From NCBI RefSeq assembly GCF_011046535.1, contig NZ_CP049257.1, positions 310,001 to 374,000 on the forward strand: a DNA stretch of 64,000 nt, given 5' to 3'. Positions 32,274-41,606 of the stretch are shown here, in pieces; within the stretch, counting starts at the first letter, position 1; every line of letters starts with the position of its first letter. The DNA comes from Nocardioides anomalus. Its GTDB lineage: Bacteria; Actinomycetota; Actinomycetes; Propionibacteriales; Nocardioidaceae. The notes below the pieces were generated by a model. It made no database searches. It had not been told where the DNA came from and was given only the letters and a program-made list of their open reading frames with translations. Both the position numbers and the translations under genes were made by a program.

Positions 32274-32527
32274 GCGCCGACCCGCACCTCGGGATCATCC
32301 AGCCCGTCGCGCCGCCCGCGCGACGCGCCTGCCTCGAGTGCGTCCGGCTCGGCACGCCCTGGGTCCACCTGCGCCAGTGCCTGACCTGTGGTCAGGTCGG
32401 CTGCTGCGACTCCTCGCCGATGCGCCACGCGCGCGCACACGCCGCCGCGGTGGGTCACGTCATCGTGCGCTCGATCGAGCCGGGGGAGAGCTGGAGGTGG
32501 TGCTATGTCGACGAGCAGTTCGTCTGA
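32270..32527 (+). CDS. UBP-type zinc-finger protein
   Basis: 85 residues from GTG 32270 (GTGA overlap with trxC). Cys/His pairs C21-C24, C37-C40, C45, H53, H57 and H63 match the zf-UBP domain. In eukaryotes that domain is found in ubiquitin proteases and HDAC6, where it binds a C-terminal diglycine. In bacteria such small zinc fingers often stand next to redox or transport genes, and their target is unknown. The stop lies inside the next gene, which starts at 32505. Confidence 0.85.
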   Translation: MSADPHLGIIQPVAPPARRACLECVRLGTPWVHLRQCLTCGQVGCCDSSPMRHARAHAAAVGHVIVRSIEPGESWRWCYVDEQFV

Positions 32528-34173
32528 GTCGGATGGCGCAGACGTCCCCGAGACCCCCGACACCACCGGCGCCTACCCGCGGCTGACCGACGAGCAGATC
32601 ATGCAGCTCTCGCCGTACGGACGGCGGCGGGTGCTGACCCGCGGCACCACGCTGTTCTGCCAGGGCGACCGCGACTGCGGCCTGTTCGTCGTGCTGGACG
32701 GCACGGTCGGGGTGGTCCACGCGGACAGCGGCGAGGGGACGTCGACCGTGGTCGCCGTCCACGGGCGCGGTCGGTTCGTGGGTGACCTGTCGATGCTCAC
32801 CGGCCAGGCCGCCTACGTCACCGCCATCGCCCAGAGCGACGTCGAGGTCCTCGAGGTCGGCTACGACCGACTGAAGGAGGCGGTCATCCAGGACCAGGCG
32901 CTGGGGGACCTGATCCTGCGAGCCCTGATCCTGCGGCGCAGCATCCACGCGGACCTCGGCGTCGGCCTGCGGATCATCGGATCGCGCTACTCGGCCGACG
33001 CCCGCCGGCTGCGGGACTTCGCGAGCCGCAACCGCATCCCCGTGCCGCTGGCAGGACCTGGAGGACGATCCCGAGGCGGAGCTCACGCTGCGAGCGTTGG
33101 GCGTGCGGCCCGACCAGACACCCGTCGTGATCTGGAAGGGCGAGACGGTCCTGCGCAACCCCACCGTCACGGAGCTGGCGGACCTCGTCGGCCTGCGAGC
33201 GGCACCGAGCCGCGCGGCGTGGGACCTCGTGGTGGTGGGCGCTGGCCCGGGCGGTCTGGCTGCAGCGGTCTGCGCGGCCTCCGAGGGACTGTCGACGGTC
33301 GTCCTGGACGCCTTGGCCACCGGCGGGCAGGCGGCGACGTCGTCGCGGATCGAGAACTACCTGGGGTTCCCTGCGGGCATCAGCGGCGGCGAGCTCGCCG
33401 ATCGCGCCCTGGTGCAGGCCCGCAAGTTCGGTGCCGGCTTCAGCATCCCCGGAGAGGCCACCTCCCTCCGAGCGGCTGACGGCTACCACCTGGTCGGGTT
33501 GGCCGAGGGGGACGACCTGGTCGCCCACGCCGTGCTCATCGCCACGGGTGTGCACTACCGACGTCTCGACGTCCCGGGGTCGGACCGCCTCGAGGGAGCC
33601 AGCGTGTACTACGCCGCCACCGAGTTCGAGGCGCGGCTGTGTCGACACGACCCCGTCACCGTGGTGGGCGGTGGCAACTCCGCCGGCCAGGCGGCCTGCT
33701 TCCTGGCTGGACGGTCACCGGTGGTGAACCTGGTGATCCGGCACGACGACCTGGGGCGAGACATGTCCCGCTACTTGGCCGACCGGGTCGAGCAGTCACC
33801 ACGAGTGAGGATCTGGCGCCACAGCGAGGTGGGCCAGCTGCTCGGGGACGCAGCGCTCGAGGAGGTGGTGCTGCACGACCTCCACACGGGTGCGACCCAG
33901 CGTGTGGCGACGACGGCGCTGTTCGTGCTGATCGGTGCGGCACCGCGCACCAGGTGGCTCGAGCAGGAGGTCTCGCTGGACGAGAAGGGCTTCGTGCTCA
34001 CCGGACCTGGCGCCGGCGGCCGGGGAAGCACTTTCGAGACCCGTCGCCGAGGGGTCTTCGCCGTCGGCGACGTCCGCAGCGGCTCGGTCAAGCGCGTCGC
34101 CTCCGCCGTCGGCGAGGGATCGGTGGCGATCCGCCAGGTCCACGAGTTCTTGGAAGCGGAAGGACGTCGGTGA
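32505..34173 (+). CDS. Cyclic-nucleotide-binding, thioredoxin-reductase-like flavoprotein, frameshifted
   Basis: Residues about 35-155 form a cNMP-binding domain (TLFCQGDRDCGLFVVLDGTVG, then GRFVGDLSMLTG). A linker of about 60 residues follows, then an FAD/NADPH oxidoreductase (VVVGAGPGGLAAAVCA, VTVVGGGNSAGQAACFL, GVFAVGDVRSG). The CC at 33045-33046 breaks the frame. With one C the text reads through RIPVRWQDLEDDPEAEL and gives 555 residues. The redox CxxC of true thioredoxin reductase is absent; YYAATEF stands in its place, so it is not a standard TrxR. Its partner is probably the neighbouring thioredoxin or a flavodoxin. Confidence 0.85.
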
Positions 34174-34217
34174 GGACGACGCCGCCCACCGAGAGCACAC
34201 CACAGAGGAGGAGAAAG

Positions 34218-34805
34218 ATGAGCACCTACCAGGTCGGATACTTCGTCGGGAGCCTGTCGTCGACATCGATCAACCGCGTCCTGTCCAGAGCCCTCATCCG
34301 GGTGGCCCCGGACGACTTGGACTTCAGCGAGATCACCATCGGCGCCCTGCCCCTCTACAGCCCGGACTTCGACGACGACTACCCGCCCGAGGCCCGAGCG
34401 CTGAAGGCGGCGATCGCGGCTGTCGACGCGATCCTCTTCGTCACCCCCGAGTACAACCGTTCGATTCCTGGAGCGTTGAAGAACGCGATCGACTGGGCGT
34501 CGCGACCGTGGGGACAGAACTCCTTCGACCACATCCCTGCCGCGGTGATCGGAGCCTCCATCGGCCAGATCGGCACCGCCATGGGTCAGCAGAACCTGCG
34601 CGGAGTGCTCAGCTTCTGCAATGCGCGCCAGATGACCTCACCCGAGGCCTACATCCAGTACTCGCCCGCCGTCTTCCGCGACGACGGCGAGATCACCGAC
34701 GACTCCACCCGGGAGTTCCTGCGCGCCTTCATGGCCGAGTTCCGCGCGTACGTCGGCATGGTCCTGACCGTCCTCCCACGCCAGAAGGTGGCGAGCGACC
34801 ACTGA
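34218..34805 (+). CDS. NADPH-dependent FMN reductase
   Basis: 195 residues. The flavodoxin-like fold shows the phosphate-binding GSLSSTSINRVL, the loop PEYNRSIPGALKNAIDW and a GQIGTAMGQ turn. The family includes azoreductases, chromate and quinone reductases, and SsuE-like FMN reductases. A very strong ribosome site (AGAGGAGGAGAAAG) precedes the ATG. It is the last gene of the chaperone/redox operon, 44 nt after the flavoprotein, and probably protects against quinones or other electrophiles. Confidence 0.9.
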   Translation: MSTYQVGYFVGSLSSTSINRVLSRALIRVAPDDLDFSEITIGALPLYSPDFDDDYPPEARALKAAIAAVDAILFVTPEYNRSIPGALKNAIDWASRPWGQNSFDHIPAAVIGASIGQIGTAMGQQNLRGVLSFCNARQMTSPEAYIQYSPAVFRDDGEITDDSTREFLRAFMAEFRAYVGMVLTVLPRQKVASDH

Positions 34806-34829
34806 GGCCAGGGGCAGGTCCAGGGCGGT

Positions 34830-35098
34830 GCGGGTGTGGCGACCAGCCGCCTGCACGCCTCGCGGGCGCGGCGCGGTCGGACCTGGCGCGGGTAGGTCAT
34901 CGGCGGCACGCCGAGGTCCCGGTGGAAGGCTGCCTGGGGGCGCCCGACGCTGTGACTGTGACTGTGGCTGTGACTGTGCCGGCTGAGCAGGAGGCCGTCG
35001 ATCACCAGCGCCTCGACGTGCCTCGACACGGCGGGGTCGTGGCGCAGGTCGGTCGGGCTCTCCAGCTCGTCCGCGAGCGGGTCCATCGACCACGACAT
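34830..35098 (-). pseudogene. Remnant of an AraC-type regulator
   Basis: On the minus strand the text LADELESPTDLRHDPAVSRHVEALVIDGLLLS resembles the end of the AraC_binding_2 sensor domain. The later AAFHRDLGVPPMTYPRQVRPRRAREACRRL resembles the recognition half of an AraC DNA-binding domain. The first helix-turn-helix is missing between them, and a hexanucleotide repeat replaces it. The C-terminal end is lost too, so the gene is dead. It fills most of the 34806-35141 gap, and no other gene is seen there. Confidence 0.65.
34950..34978. repeat. Hexanucleotide microsatellite inside the AraC remnant
   Basis: CTGTGA-type hexamers repeat about five times (one unit changed to CTGTGG). On the minus strand they would encode an (His-Ser) run. 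Slippage here probably helped destroy the regulator gene. Confidence 0.8.
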
Positions 35099-35141
35099 CC
35101 CGGCGGGCGCTCCCGGCGGGGGACGAGGCCCCGGCCCGTCG

Positions 35142-35771
35142 TCAGTGGAAGGTCAGCACCCGGACCGGCAGGCCGCTGATCGCCTCCATGGTGGTCCCGC
35201 TGAGGTTGCACAGCTGCACGAGGGCGGTGCTGGGCGCGCTGACCTGCGTGGCCACGAAGAAGACGCCGGGCTGCACCGCGCCCCGCACGGAGAAGACCAC
35301 GGCATCGCCGGTCTCGGCGCCGGCGATGCTCAGGGTCTTCTGCTCGCACTGGCCGTCGGGAACGTCGCCGGCCGGGACGGACACACTGCCGGCCGTGCCG
35401 CCGCTGGCCAGGTCGGCGAAGCTCAGGCTGTCGTCGGCCACCTGGGAGCCCGTGACCGCCCCGAGCTGCAGCTCCGAGGTGCCGACGGAGCCGTCGCGCA
35501 GCTGGGTGGCGGTGATCGCGTCCGAAGCGAGGTCGCTCGCGGTCAGCGACCCGTCCAGCACGTCGACCCCTCCGAGGGTGCCGTCCTGGACCTTGGCCGA
35601 GGTCACCGAGCGGTCGTGGAGGTCCACGGTCTTGACCTGACCGTTGGCGATGTCCTTGGAGCGGATGGTGTTCGCGGCGGTGGCGGTCCCGGCGCCCAGG
35701 GCGACGACGAGCGCCAGGAGCGCACAGGTGTTGGCGAAGGTGACGTGACGGGTGAGCGCTGGCTTCGGCAT
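35142..35771 (-). CDS. Secreted protein with 10-residue repeats
   Basis: 209 residues from ATG 35771. A signal peptide (about 1-33, FANTCALLALVVALGAGTATAA) is followed by eight or so decapeptide repeats, for example HDRSVTSAKV, QDGTLGGVDV, LDGSLTASDL and RDGSVGTSEL. A small C-terminal domain (about 130-209) has two Cys. The pattern xDgSvTaxdL suggests a right-handed solenoid. It is a longer-stalked relative of the gene at 16864-17520. It is divergent from the sulfatase gene. The function is unknown. Confidence 0.72.
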   Translation of the reverse strand: MPKPALTRHVTFANTCALLALVVALGAGTATAANTIRSKDIANGQVKTVDLHDRSVTSAKVQDGTLGGVDVLDGSLTASDLASDAITATQLRDGSVGTSELQLGAVTGSQVADDSLSFADLASGGTAGSVSVPAGDVPDGQCEQKTLSIAGAETGDAVVFSVRGAVQPGVFFVATQVSAPSTALVQLCNLSGTTMEAISGLPVRVLTFH

Positions 35772-35905
35772 GGTGCATCGTCGCGCGGGACCGCTGCGGT
35801 GGGAAGGTGTGTGCTCGGTTCCGACCCCCGACGGGGCCCTTGACTCGACCCGCCGGCTGGGTTGGACTGCTGCTCCTTTCCCCAGGCGCCGTCTCGGAGG
35901 CAACG

Positions 35906-37711
35906 ATGAACCGCGTGGACGTCGGCGTCGCGGCTCGTGGTGCCCTCGGAGGACTGGCGGCGCTCGCGCTGGTCTCGGCCTCCCCGGTGCCACCGCTGGC
36001 CTCGGCGGCTCCGGCGGCGGCGGCCGACGCCCGCCCGGGTGGGCACGGCGGGGGCCAGGGGCGGGCGCCGCGCAAGCCCAACATCGTCTTCATGCTGGCC
36101 GACGACCTCGGGTGGTCGGACCTGCGCACGGGTCGGGTCAACGGGGGCCACGGGAGCGACTTCAACGACACGCCGGCGATCGACCGGCTGGCCGCGGAGG
36201 GCATGAGCTTCGACAACGCCTACGCCTGCCTCAACTGCGCGCCGACGCGGATGGAGCTGCTGGGCGGGTCCTACCCGACGCGCGCGGAGAACAACGTGTT
36301 CGCCGTGGACAGCCTGGACCGCGGCGGCCCGGACACGCTGCTGGTCGGTCCGCCGCAGGGCCGTGAGGACGGCGCCGACGTGCTGGCGCCGCAGACCCGG
36401 ACGGTGGGGGAGACGCTGCAGAGGGCGGGCTACCGGACGGGCTACATCGGCAAGTTCCACGTCACCCGGTCGGGCTCCGACGTCGTGGCGCAGCACGGGT
36501 TCGACGAGAACCTCGGCGGCTCGGAGTGGGGGCTGGCGCGGCAGTACTTCGCGACGGACGGCCAGTTCGACCTGTCGGTCGGTCCGGAGCTGGACCGGTT
36601 CGCGGGGGACTACACGCAGGAGTACGTCGCGGCCAACATCGCGCCGTACTCCTCGGGCGTCTCACCGGCGCAGCTGGCCGCGCTCGTCGGGACGCGCAAG
36701 CACGTGAGCGACGCGGTGGCCGACGCGACCATCGACTTCATCGACCGCAACGACCGGGCGCCGTTCCTGGCCTGGATGAGCCCGTACGCCGTGCACGAGC
36801 CGACCGGCGTGGAGCAGGCGCGCCCGGACCTGCTGGCCAAGTACCAGGCCCGCCCGCCGGGGACCACGGCGTCCCAGCCGAGCTACGCCGCTCTGACCGA
36901 AGGCCTCGACCAGTCCGTGGCCCGGGTCATCGACCACCTGGAGAGCACGCCTGACCCGCGCAACCCCGGGCACGTGCTGGCCGACAACACGCTGGTCATC
37001 TTCACCTCCGACAACGGGGGCCGCGAGGACACCGGCGCCTCCAACGGACCGCTGCGCGGGCAGAAGGGCGAGCTGTACGAGGGCGGCGTGCGGGTGCCGT
37101 GGATCGCCTGGAGCGGGTCGCGGCGCCTGGTCGAGGACCACACCCGCAACCACGCCGTCATCAACGCCACCGACCTCTACCCCACCCTCGCGTCGTACGC
37201 CGGGGCGCGGGTCCCGCGGCGCGCGCCGCTCGACGGGACCGACCTGCGCGAGGCCATCGAGACCAAGGCGAAGGTCGAGGGACGCCCCCGCTTCGGGCAC
37301 ATGCCCGGCTACCTGGTCGACGGGGGCCGCGCGCAGCGGCCGGAGTCCACGGTCCGCGACGGTCGGTGGAAGCTGACCTACAGCTACGAGGACCGCACGC
37401 TGCGGCTCAACGACCTCGGCCGCGACCTCGGCGAGGCCGTCGACCGCGCGGCCGCCAAGCCGGGGGTCGTGGCCCGGCTCGGGCTCGAGCTGGTCGACTG
37501 GCTCCACGACACCACCGCGCCGCTGGCCCGGCTGCGCCCGGGCCTGCCGCCGCTGACCCTCACCGTCCCGCACGGCGTCACCTACGCCGACGGCCGGATC
37601 CGCCACCACCGGCGCGCGACGACCCTGGTCATCCAGCCCGGCCAGGAGGTCCCGCTCGTCCTGCCCCTCCCGCGGCAGCGGCGGCACGGGCACCAGGCCC
37701 ACCACCGGTGA
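35906..37711 (+). CDS. Secreted sulfatase
   Basis: 601 residues. A signal peptide (about 1-40) is followed by the alkaline-phosphatase-like fold. The metal ligands are D66, D67 and, later, the DN of FTSDNGG. The modified residue is C111 in CAPTR, the CxPxR signature that is oxidised to formylglycine. GYIGKFHV carries the usual Lys and His of the active site. It cleaves sulfate esters outside the cell. The next gene encodes the enzyme that makes formylglycine, which confirms the assignment. The stop overlaps the next start. Confidence 0.93.
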   Translation: MNRVDVGVAARGALGGLAALALVSASPVPPLASAAPAAAADARPGGHGGGQGRAPRKPNIVFMLADDLGWSDLRTGRVNGGHGSDFNDTPAIDRLAAEGMSFDNAYACLNCAPTRMELLGGSYPTRAENNVFAVDSLDRGGPDTLLVGPPQGREDGADVLAPQTRTVGETLQRAGYRTGYIGKFHVTRSGSDVVAQHGFDENLGGSEWGLARQYFATDGQFDLSVGPELDRFAGDYTQEYVAANIAPYSSGVSPAQLAALVGTRKHVSDAVADATIDFIDRNDRAPFLAWMSPYAVHEPTGVEQARPDLLAKYQARPPGTTASQPSYAALTEGLDQSVARVIDHLESTPDPRNPGHVLADNTLVIFTSDNGGREDTGASNGPLRGQKGELYEGGVRVPWIAWSGSRRLVEDHTRNHAVINATDLYPTLASYAGARVPRRAPLDGTDLREAIETKAKVEGRPRFGHMPGYLVDGGRAQRPESTVRDGRWKLTYSYEDRTLRLNDLGRDLGEAVDRAAAKPGVVARLGLELVDWLHDTTAPLARLRPGLPPLTLTVPHGVTYADGRIRHHRRATTLVIQPGQEVPLVLPLPRQRRHGHQAHHR

Positions 37712-38595
37712 GCGGCGCCGACGCTCGGCGTGCCGGTCGGTCCCTGCTGGTGCGCGGTGGGACGACGTCGATGGGCAGCGACGCCCACTACCCGGAGGAG
37801 GCCCCCGTCCGCGTCGTGGAGGTCGGCGACCTGTGGGTCGACGAGCACCCGGTGACCAACGCGGAGTTCCGCCGCTTCGTCAAGGACACCGGGTGGGAGA
37901 CCGACGCGGAGCGCCCGCCGCCCCGGCTCCCCGACGAGACCGCCGACCCGGACCCCGGCTCGCTCGTCTTCGCCCCACCGGACCGGCCGGTGCCGCTGAC
38001 CGACTGGCGGCTCTGGTGGGCCTGGGTGCCCGGCGCCCACTGGCGTCGTCCCGGCGGGCCGGGCACCGACCTCGACGGTCGCGACCGGCACCCGGTCGTC
38101 CACGTCTCCGAGGCCGACGCGGCGGCGTACGCCGCGTGGGCCGGCCGGCGGCTGCTCACCGAGCCGGAGTGGGAGCACGCCGCGCGCGGGGGCGCGGACA
38201 CCACCTACCCCTGGGGCGAGGAGCTCGAGCCCCGCGGCCGGCCGATGGCCAACACCTTCCGCGGCGACTTCCCCTGGGCCCACGAGGACCCGGCCGGCGC
38301 CGGCACCTCCGCCGTGGGGTCGTACCCGCCCAACGGCTACGGCCTCGTCGACGTCATCGGCAACGTGTGGGAGTGGACCGCGACGGCGTGGACCGACGAC
38401 CACGCCGCGCCGGCCGCGTCGTCCTGCTGTGCCCCCAGCGCGGCGCACGCCGACCCCAGCCGGCAGGTGACCAAGGGCGGCTCGCACCTGTGCGCGCCGT
38501 CGTACTGCCGGCGCTACCGGCCCTCTGCTCGCCAGGGCCAGGCGCGCGGCACGAGCACCAGCCACCTCGGGTTCCGCTGCGCGCGCGATGCCTGA
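37708..38595 (+). CDS. Formylglycine-generating enzyme
   Basis: 295 residues from GTG 37708, overlapping the sulfatase stop (GTGA). The FGE-sulfatase domain has [11 protein letters not shown] and [14 protein letters not shown], with the two active-site cysteines five residues apart as in the Streptomyces enzyme. It ends STSHLGFRC. The enzyme uses copper and oxygen to convert the Cys in CxPxR to formylglycine before export. It is the dedicated activator of the sulfatase. Confidence 0.93.
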   Translation: MSGADARRAGRSLLVRGGTTSMGSDAHYPEEAPVRVVEVGDLWVDEHPVTNAEFRRFVKDTGWETDAERPPPRLPDETADPDPGSLVFAPPDRPVPLTDWRLWWAWVPGAHWRRPGGPGTDLDGRDRHPVVHVSEADAAAYAAWAGRRLLTEPEWEHAARGGADTTYPWGEELEPRGRPMANTFRGDFPWAHEDPAGAGTSAVGSYPPNGYGLVDVIGNVWEWTATAWTDDHAAPAASSCCAPSAAHADPSRQVTKGGSHLCAPSYCRRYRPSARQGQARGTSTSHLGFRCARDA

Positions 38596-38601
38596 GGTGG
38601 C

Positions 38602-39423
38602 TCAGGCGTCGGGGACCAGCGCCTCGAGGGCGACGACCAGCTCGTCGAGCTCGGCCGGGCTCAGCACCTCGTAGGCCCGCGCGGCCAGGGCGTCGGTGGT
38701 CGCCTCGAGGCGCCGGCTCAGCTCGCGACCCGCCTCGGTGAACCGGCCGTCGTCATCCACCAGGCCGCGGGTCCGGAGGCCGTCGACGACCGCGGCGACG
38801 TAGGGGCGGGGCAGGTGGTGCAGGCGGTCGAAGTCCTCCGCGGCCATGTCCCACGACAGGGCCAGCATCACGTGGGCCTCGCTGCCGTCGATGCCGTGGG
38901 CGAGCAGGACAGCATGGTGGCTGTCGCCGCGGTACTCGCGCAGCAGGGTCGCCGCGTGCCACAGCCGCGCGACCGGCTCCTCCGGCACGGCGAGCCGGCG
39001 CAGACCGGCGTACAGCGCCCGTCCCTCGGTCGGTGCGCTCGTCGCGGCCCGGGTCGCGAGGTCGGCGGCCCGACCGAGCGCCGGGCCGTCCGCCCGCCGG
39101 CCCAGGCGTCCACGCAGGGTCTCGGCGCTGGCCCGCTCGCGCACCGCGAGCGCCTCCTCCGGGGTGGTGCGGCTCCAGACCCACGGCAGGTGCCGCGCCA
39201 CCTCGCCGGGCGCGAAGTTGTAGAACACCGCGTGCACCACCTCGGGCGGCGCCTCCCCGAGCGGTGCCGCGCGGCCGGCGAAGTAGCCGTCCCAGTAGTC
39301 GCGCAGGCCGACCTCTCGGAACGCCGCGGTCACGGTGTCGGAGAAGCTGGCCGTGGCGATCGGCTCGACGAGCTCGAAGAGGCGGTGGACCTGCTCCCGG
39401 GGGTGCGGGTCAGGACGGTGCAC
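38602..39423 (-). CDS. SCO6745-type hypothetical protein
   Basis: 273 residues from GTG 39423. It is mainly helical, with LFELVEPIATASFS, AVFYNFAPGEVARHLPWVW and a winged-helix-like C-terminus (VAAVVDGLRTRGLVDDDGRFTEAG). The ALLAHGIDGSEAHVMLALSWDMAAEDF part is typical of the SCO6745 family seen throughout actinobacteria. The function is unknown, and a MarR-like regulatory role has been suggested by the wing region. It lies alone on the minus strand between FGE and a reductase. Confidence 0.75.
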   Translation of the reverse strand: MHRPDPHPREQVHRLFELVEPIATASFSDTVTAAFREVGLRDYWDGYFAGRAAPLGEAPPEVVHAVFYNFAPGEVARHLPWVWSRTTPEEALAVRERASAETLRGRLGRRADGPALGRAADLATRAATSAPTEGRALYAGLRRLAVPEEPVARLWHAATLLREYRGDSHHAVLLAHGIDGSEAHVMLALSWDMAAEDFDRLHHLPRPYVAAVVDGLRTRGLVDDDGRFTEAGRELSRRLEATTDALAARAYEVLSPAELDELVVALEALVPDA

Positions 39424-39491
39424 GGTGAGCTCCTCGGGTCGTCGGCTGGTGCTGCTCCGACCGGCCCCGGGGCGGACTCATCGACCGGGCA

Positions 39492-40412
39492 TCAGGGCTG
39501 CAGGAGGAACTTGGTGCGCTCGCCGCCCTCGAGGCGGGCGTGTGCCTCGGCGGCCCGGTGCAGCGGCAGGACCGTGGTGGGACGCAATCGCAGCCGGCCC
39601 TCGCTGAGCGCCGTCATGGCCTCGGCCAGGGCGGCGTCGGCGTGGGCGGGGTCCGGACCGGAGAGGCGTACGCCGAGCGCCGGGGCGTCGTGGTTGCTGA
39701 GGGTGATGACGCGGGCCGGGTCGCCGGCCAGGCCGACGGCCGTGCGCAGGTCGGAGCCGGTGGCCGCGTCGAAGACCGCATCGACGGGGCCGTCCGCGGC
39801 CCGTCGGACCTCGTCGGCGAGGCCGGGGCCGTAGGTCACGGGCCGCGCGCCGAGCTCGGTGATCCGCGCGTGGTCGGCGGCGCGGACGGCGGCGAGGACC
39901 CGGATCCCGCGGTGGACCGCGAGCTGGGTGGCGACGGTGCCGACCGAGCCGGTGCCGCCGAGCAGCAGCAGCGTCTCGCCGCGGCGCACGCCGAGCTGGT
40001 CCAGGACGCGGACCGCGGCCTCGCCGCTGGCCGGGAGGGCGGCGGCGTCGGCCGGGTCGACGTGGTCCGGGCGAGGCACCCAGTGGTCGGCGAGGACGAG
40101 GGAGGCGTAGCCGCCCAGCCCGGGCAGGAAGGCCGCCACCTCGTCGCCGACGGCGGTCCCGACCACGCCCGGCCCCACGGCCTCGACGGTGCCGGCGGCC
40201 TCGAAGCCGAGCGCCGTGCCGGCCGGGCTCGGGAAGACCGCGGCGAGGTGGCCCGCGCGGATCTCGAGGTCGGTGGGACCCACGGCGGCGTACCGGACGG
40301 CGATCCGGACCTGGCCCGGCCCCGGGTCCGGGACCTCGACGGTGCCGGCGAGGAGCACCTCGGGGCCGCCGTACCCCTCCAGGACTGCTGCGTCTGCGCT
40401 GACCACCGTCAT
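39492..40412 (-). CDS. NADP-dependent quinone oxidoreductase-like protein
   Basis: 306 residues from ATG 40412. It belongs to the zinc-free MDR branch: the N-terminal GroES-like half (YAAVGPTDLEIRAGHLA) lacks the zinc cysteines, and the Rossmann half has LLLGGTGSVGTVATQLA. Such enzymes reduce quinones or enones with NADPH. It is divergent from the MarR gene and shares with it the perfect palindrome at 40465-40478. Regulation by that MarR is therefore likely. Confidence 0.88.
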   Translation of the reverse strand: MTVVSADAAVLEGYGGPEVLLAGTVEVPDPGPGQVRIAVRYAAVGPTDLEIRAGHLAAVFPSPAGTALGFEAAGTVEAVGPGVVGTAVGDEVAAFLPGLGGYASLVLADHWVPRPDHVDPADAAALPASGEAAVRVLDQLGVRRGETLLLLGGTGSVGTVATQLAVHRGIRVLAAVRAADHARITELGARPVTYGPGLADEVRRAADGPVDAVFDAATGSDLRTAVGLAGDPARVITLSNHDAPALGVRLSGPDPAHADAALAEAMTALSEGRLRLRPTTVLPLHRAAEAHARLEGGERTKFLLQP

Positions 40413-40464
40413 CGTGTCCTCCTGCTCCGGGCCGGCCCTCGGTGCCGACGCTAGCGACAACTCA

Positions 40465-40478
40465 CGTGACATGTCACG
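40465..40478. promoter_or_regulatory. MarR operator palindrome
   Basis: CGTGACATGTCACG is a perfect 14-bp palindrome placed between the two divergent genes. It lies 52 nt upstream of the oxidoreductase start and 14 or 23 nt before the two possible MarR starts. It is the natural operator for autoregulation and for control of the reductase. Confidence 0.75.
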
Positions 40479-40501
40479 CATTCCCGTGGACCATGGTGGG
40501 C

Positions 40502-41023
40502 ATGGCAGGACCAGGGCAGGGACCAGGGCAGCGAGCCGGGCTCACCGCGGAGCAGGAGGCGGCGTGGTTCGCCTACATGCGCGTCGTGCTGCGGCTGGAC
40601 TACGAGCTCAACCACCAGCTGAGCCGGGACCACGACCTGTCCCTGGCCGACTTCGACGTCCTCAACGCCCTGGCCGACTCGCCCGACGGCCGTCTCCAGG
40701 TCTCGGCCCTCGGCGTGCGGATCGGGTGGGAGCGGAGCCGGGTCTCGCACCGGCTGCGCCGGATGGAGGCGCGCGGCCTGGTGGCGCGGGAGCGGTCGGC
40801 GACGGACGGGCGGGCCACCGTGGCCGCGCTCACCGAGTCCGGGGCCGCTGCCGTTGCCGCCGCGACGCCGTCGCACGCCGCGCTGGTCAAGCGGCTGTTC
40901 TTCGACGGGCTGCCCGCCCGGCTGGTGGCCCCGCTGACCGAGGCGATGGACGCGGTCCACGAGCAGCTCGTGGCCGAGGGGTCGCTGCCCCGACCGCCGG
41001 GTCGCCAGACCCGGTGGGCTTGA
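40502..41023 (+). CDS. MarR-family transcriptional regulator
   Basis: 173 residues. The winged helix is obvious (LSLADFDVLNALADSPDGRLQVSALGVRIGWERSRVSHRLRRME), and the wing has RSATDGRATVAALTESG. An upstream ATG at 40493 is also possible. It probably binds the palindrome at 40465-40478 and responds to a quinone-like or phenolic ligand that the divergent reductase removes. A START-like gene follows after 63 nt. Confidence 0.88.
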   Translation: MAGPGQGPGQRAGLTAEQEAAWFAYMRVVLRLDYELNHQLSRDHDLSLADFDVLNALADSPDGRLQVSALGVRIGWERSRVSHRLRRMEARGLVARERSATDGRATVAALTESGAAAVAAATPSHAALVKRLFFDGLPARLVAPLTEAMDAVHEQLVAEGSLPRPPGRQTRWA

Positions 41024-41086
41024 TCCCCGGCGAGGGGTCGGGAGGATGGGGCCACCGATGAACACCCGACCCGCCCAGGAGCAGCG

Positions 41087-41590
41087 ATGAGCAGCACCAC
41101 CACGCCCGGCGAGATCCTCAGCAGCGGCTTCACCGCCGAGATCAGCGAGGTCAACCCGGTGACCGTCGAGTACTCCCTCACCAGCCACTTCGACGCCCCC
41201 GTCGCCCGCGTCCGCGAGGCCTGGACGACGGCCGACCAGCTCGCGCAGTGGTTCGGACCGTCCAGCCGGGAGAAGGCGACCGTGGACGCCCGCCCGGGCG
41301 GGCACTGGGGCCTGGTCTTCGAGATGCCCGACGGCGCGGAGATGCCGCTGGGTGGCTCGTACATCGAGGCGAGCGACGACACGCTGGTGTTCACCACCGG
41401 CGACCCGGACAACACCGCAGGCGACCTGGCCTCGCTGTGCACCGTCCACCTCGTCGCCGACGGCGACGGCACCCGGCAGGAGTTCCGGCAGGCCGGCGTG
41501 CACACCGACCCGGCGCACGCGGCCGGTGCCCGCGACGGCTGGGTCACCTTCTTCGACCAGCTGGCCGATCTGGTGAGCGCACGCGGCTGA
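41087..41590 (+). CDS. SRPBCC / AHSA1-like protein
   Basis: 167 residues. The helix-grip fold shows TVEYSLTSHFDAPVARVREAWTTADQLAQWFGP, which is the classic AHSA1 opening. Later strands are GGHWGLVFEMPDG and GTRQEFRQAG. Such proteins bind hydrophobic ligands or act with ArsR regulators; here the regulator upstream is a MarR. AGGAGC lies a few bases before the ATG. The exact function is unknown. Confidence 0.85.
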   Translation: MSSTTTPGEILSSGFTAEISEVNPVTVEYSLTSHFDAPVARVREAWTTADQLAQWFGPSSREKATVDARPGGHWGLVFEMPDGAEMPLGGSYIEASDDTLVFTTGDPDNTAGDLASLCTVHLVADGDGTRQEFRQAGVHTDPAHAAGARDGWVTFFDQLADLVSARG

Positions 41591-41606
41591 GCGGTCCTCG
41601 GCCCGG

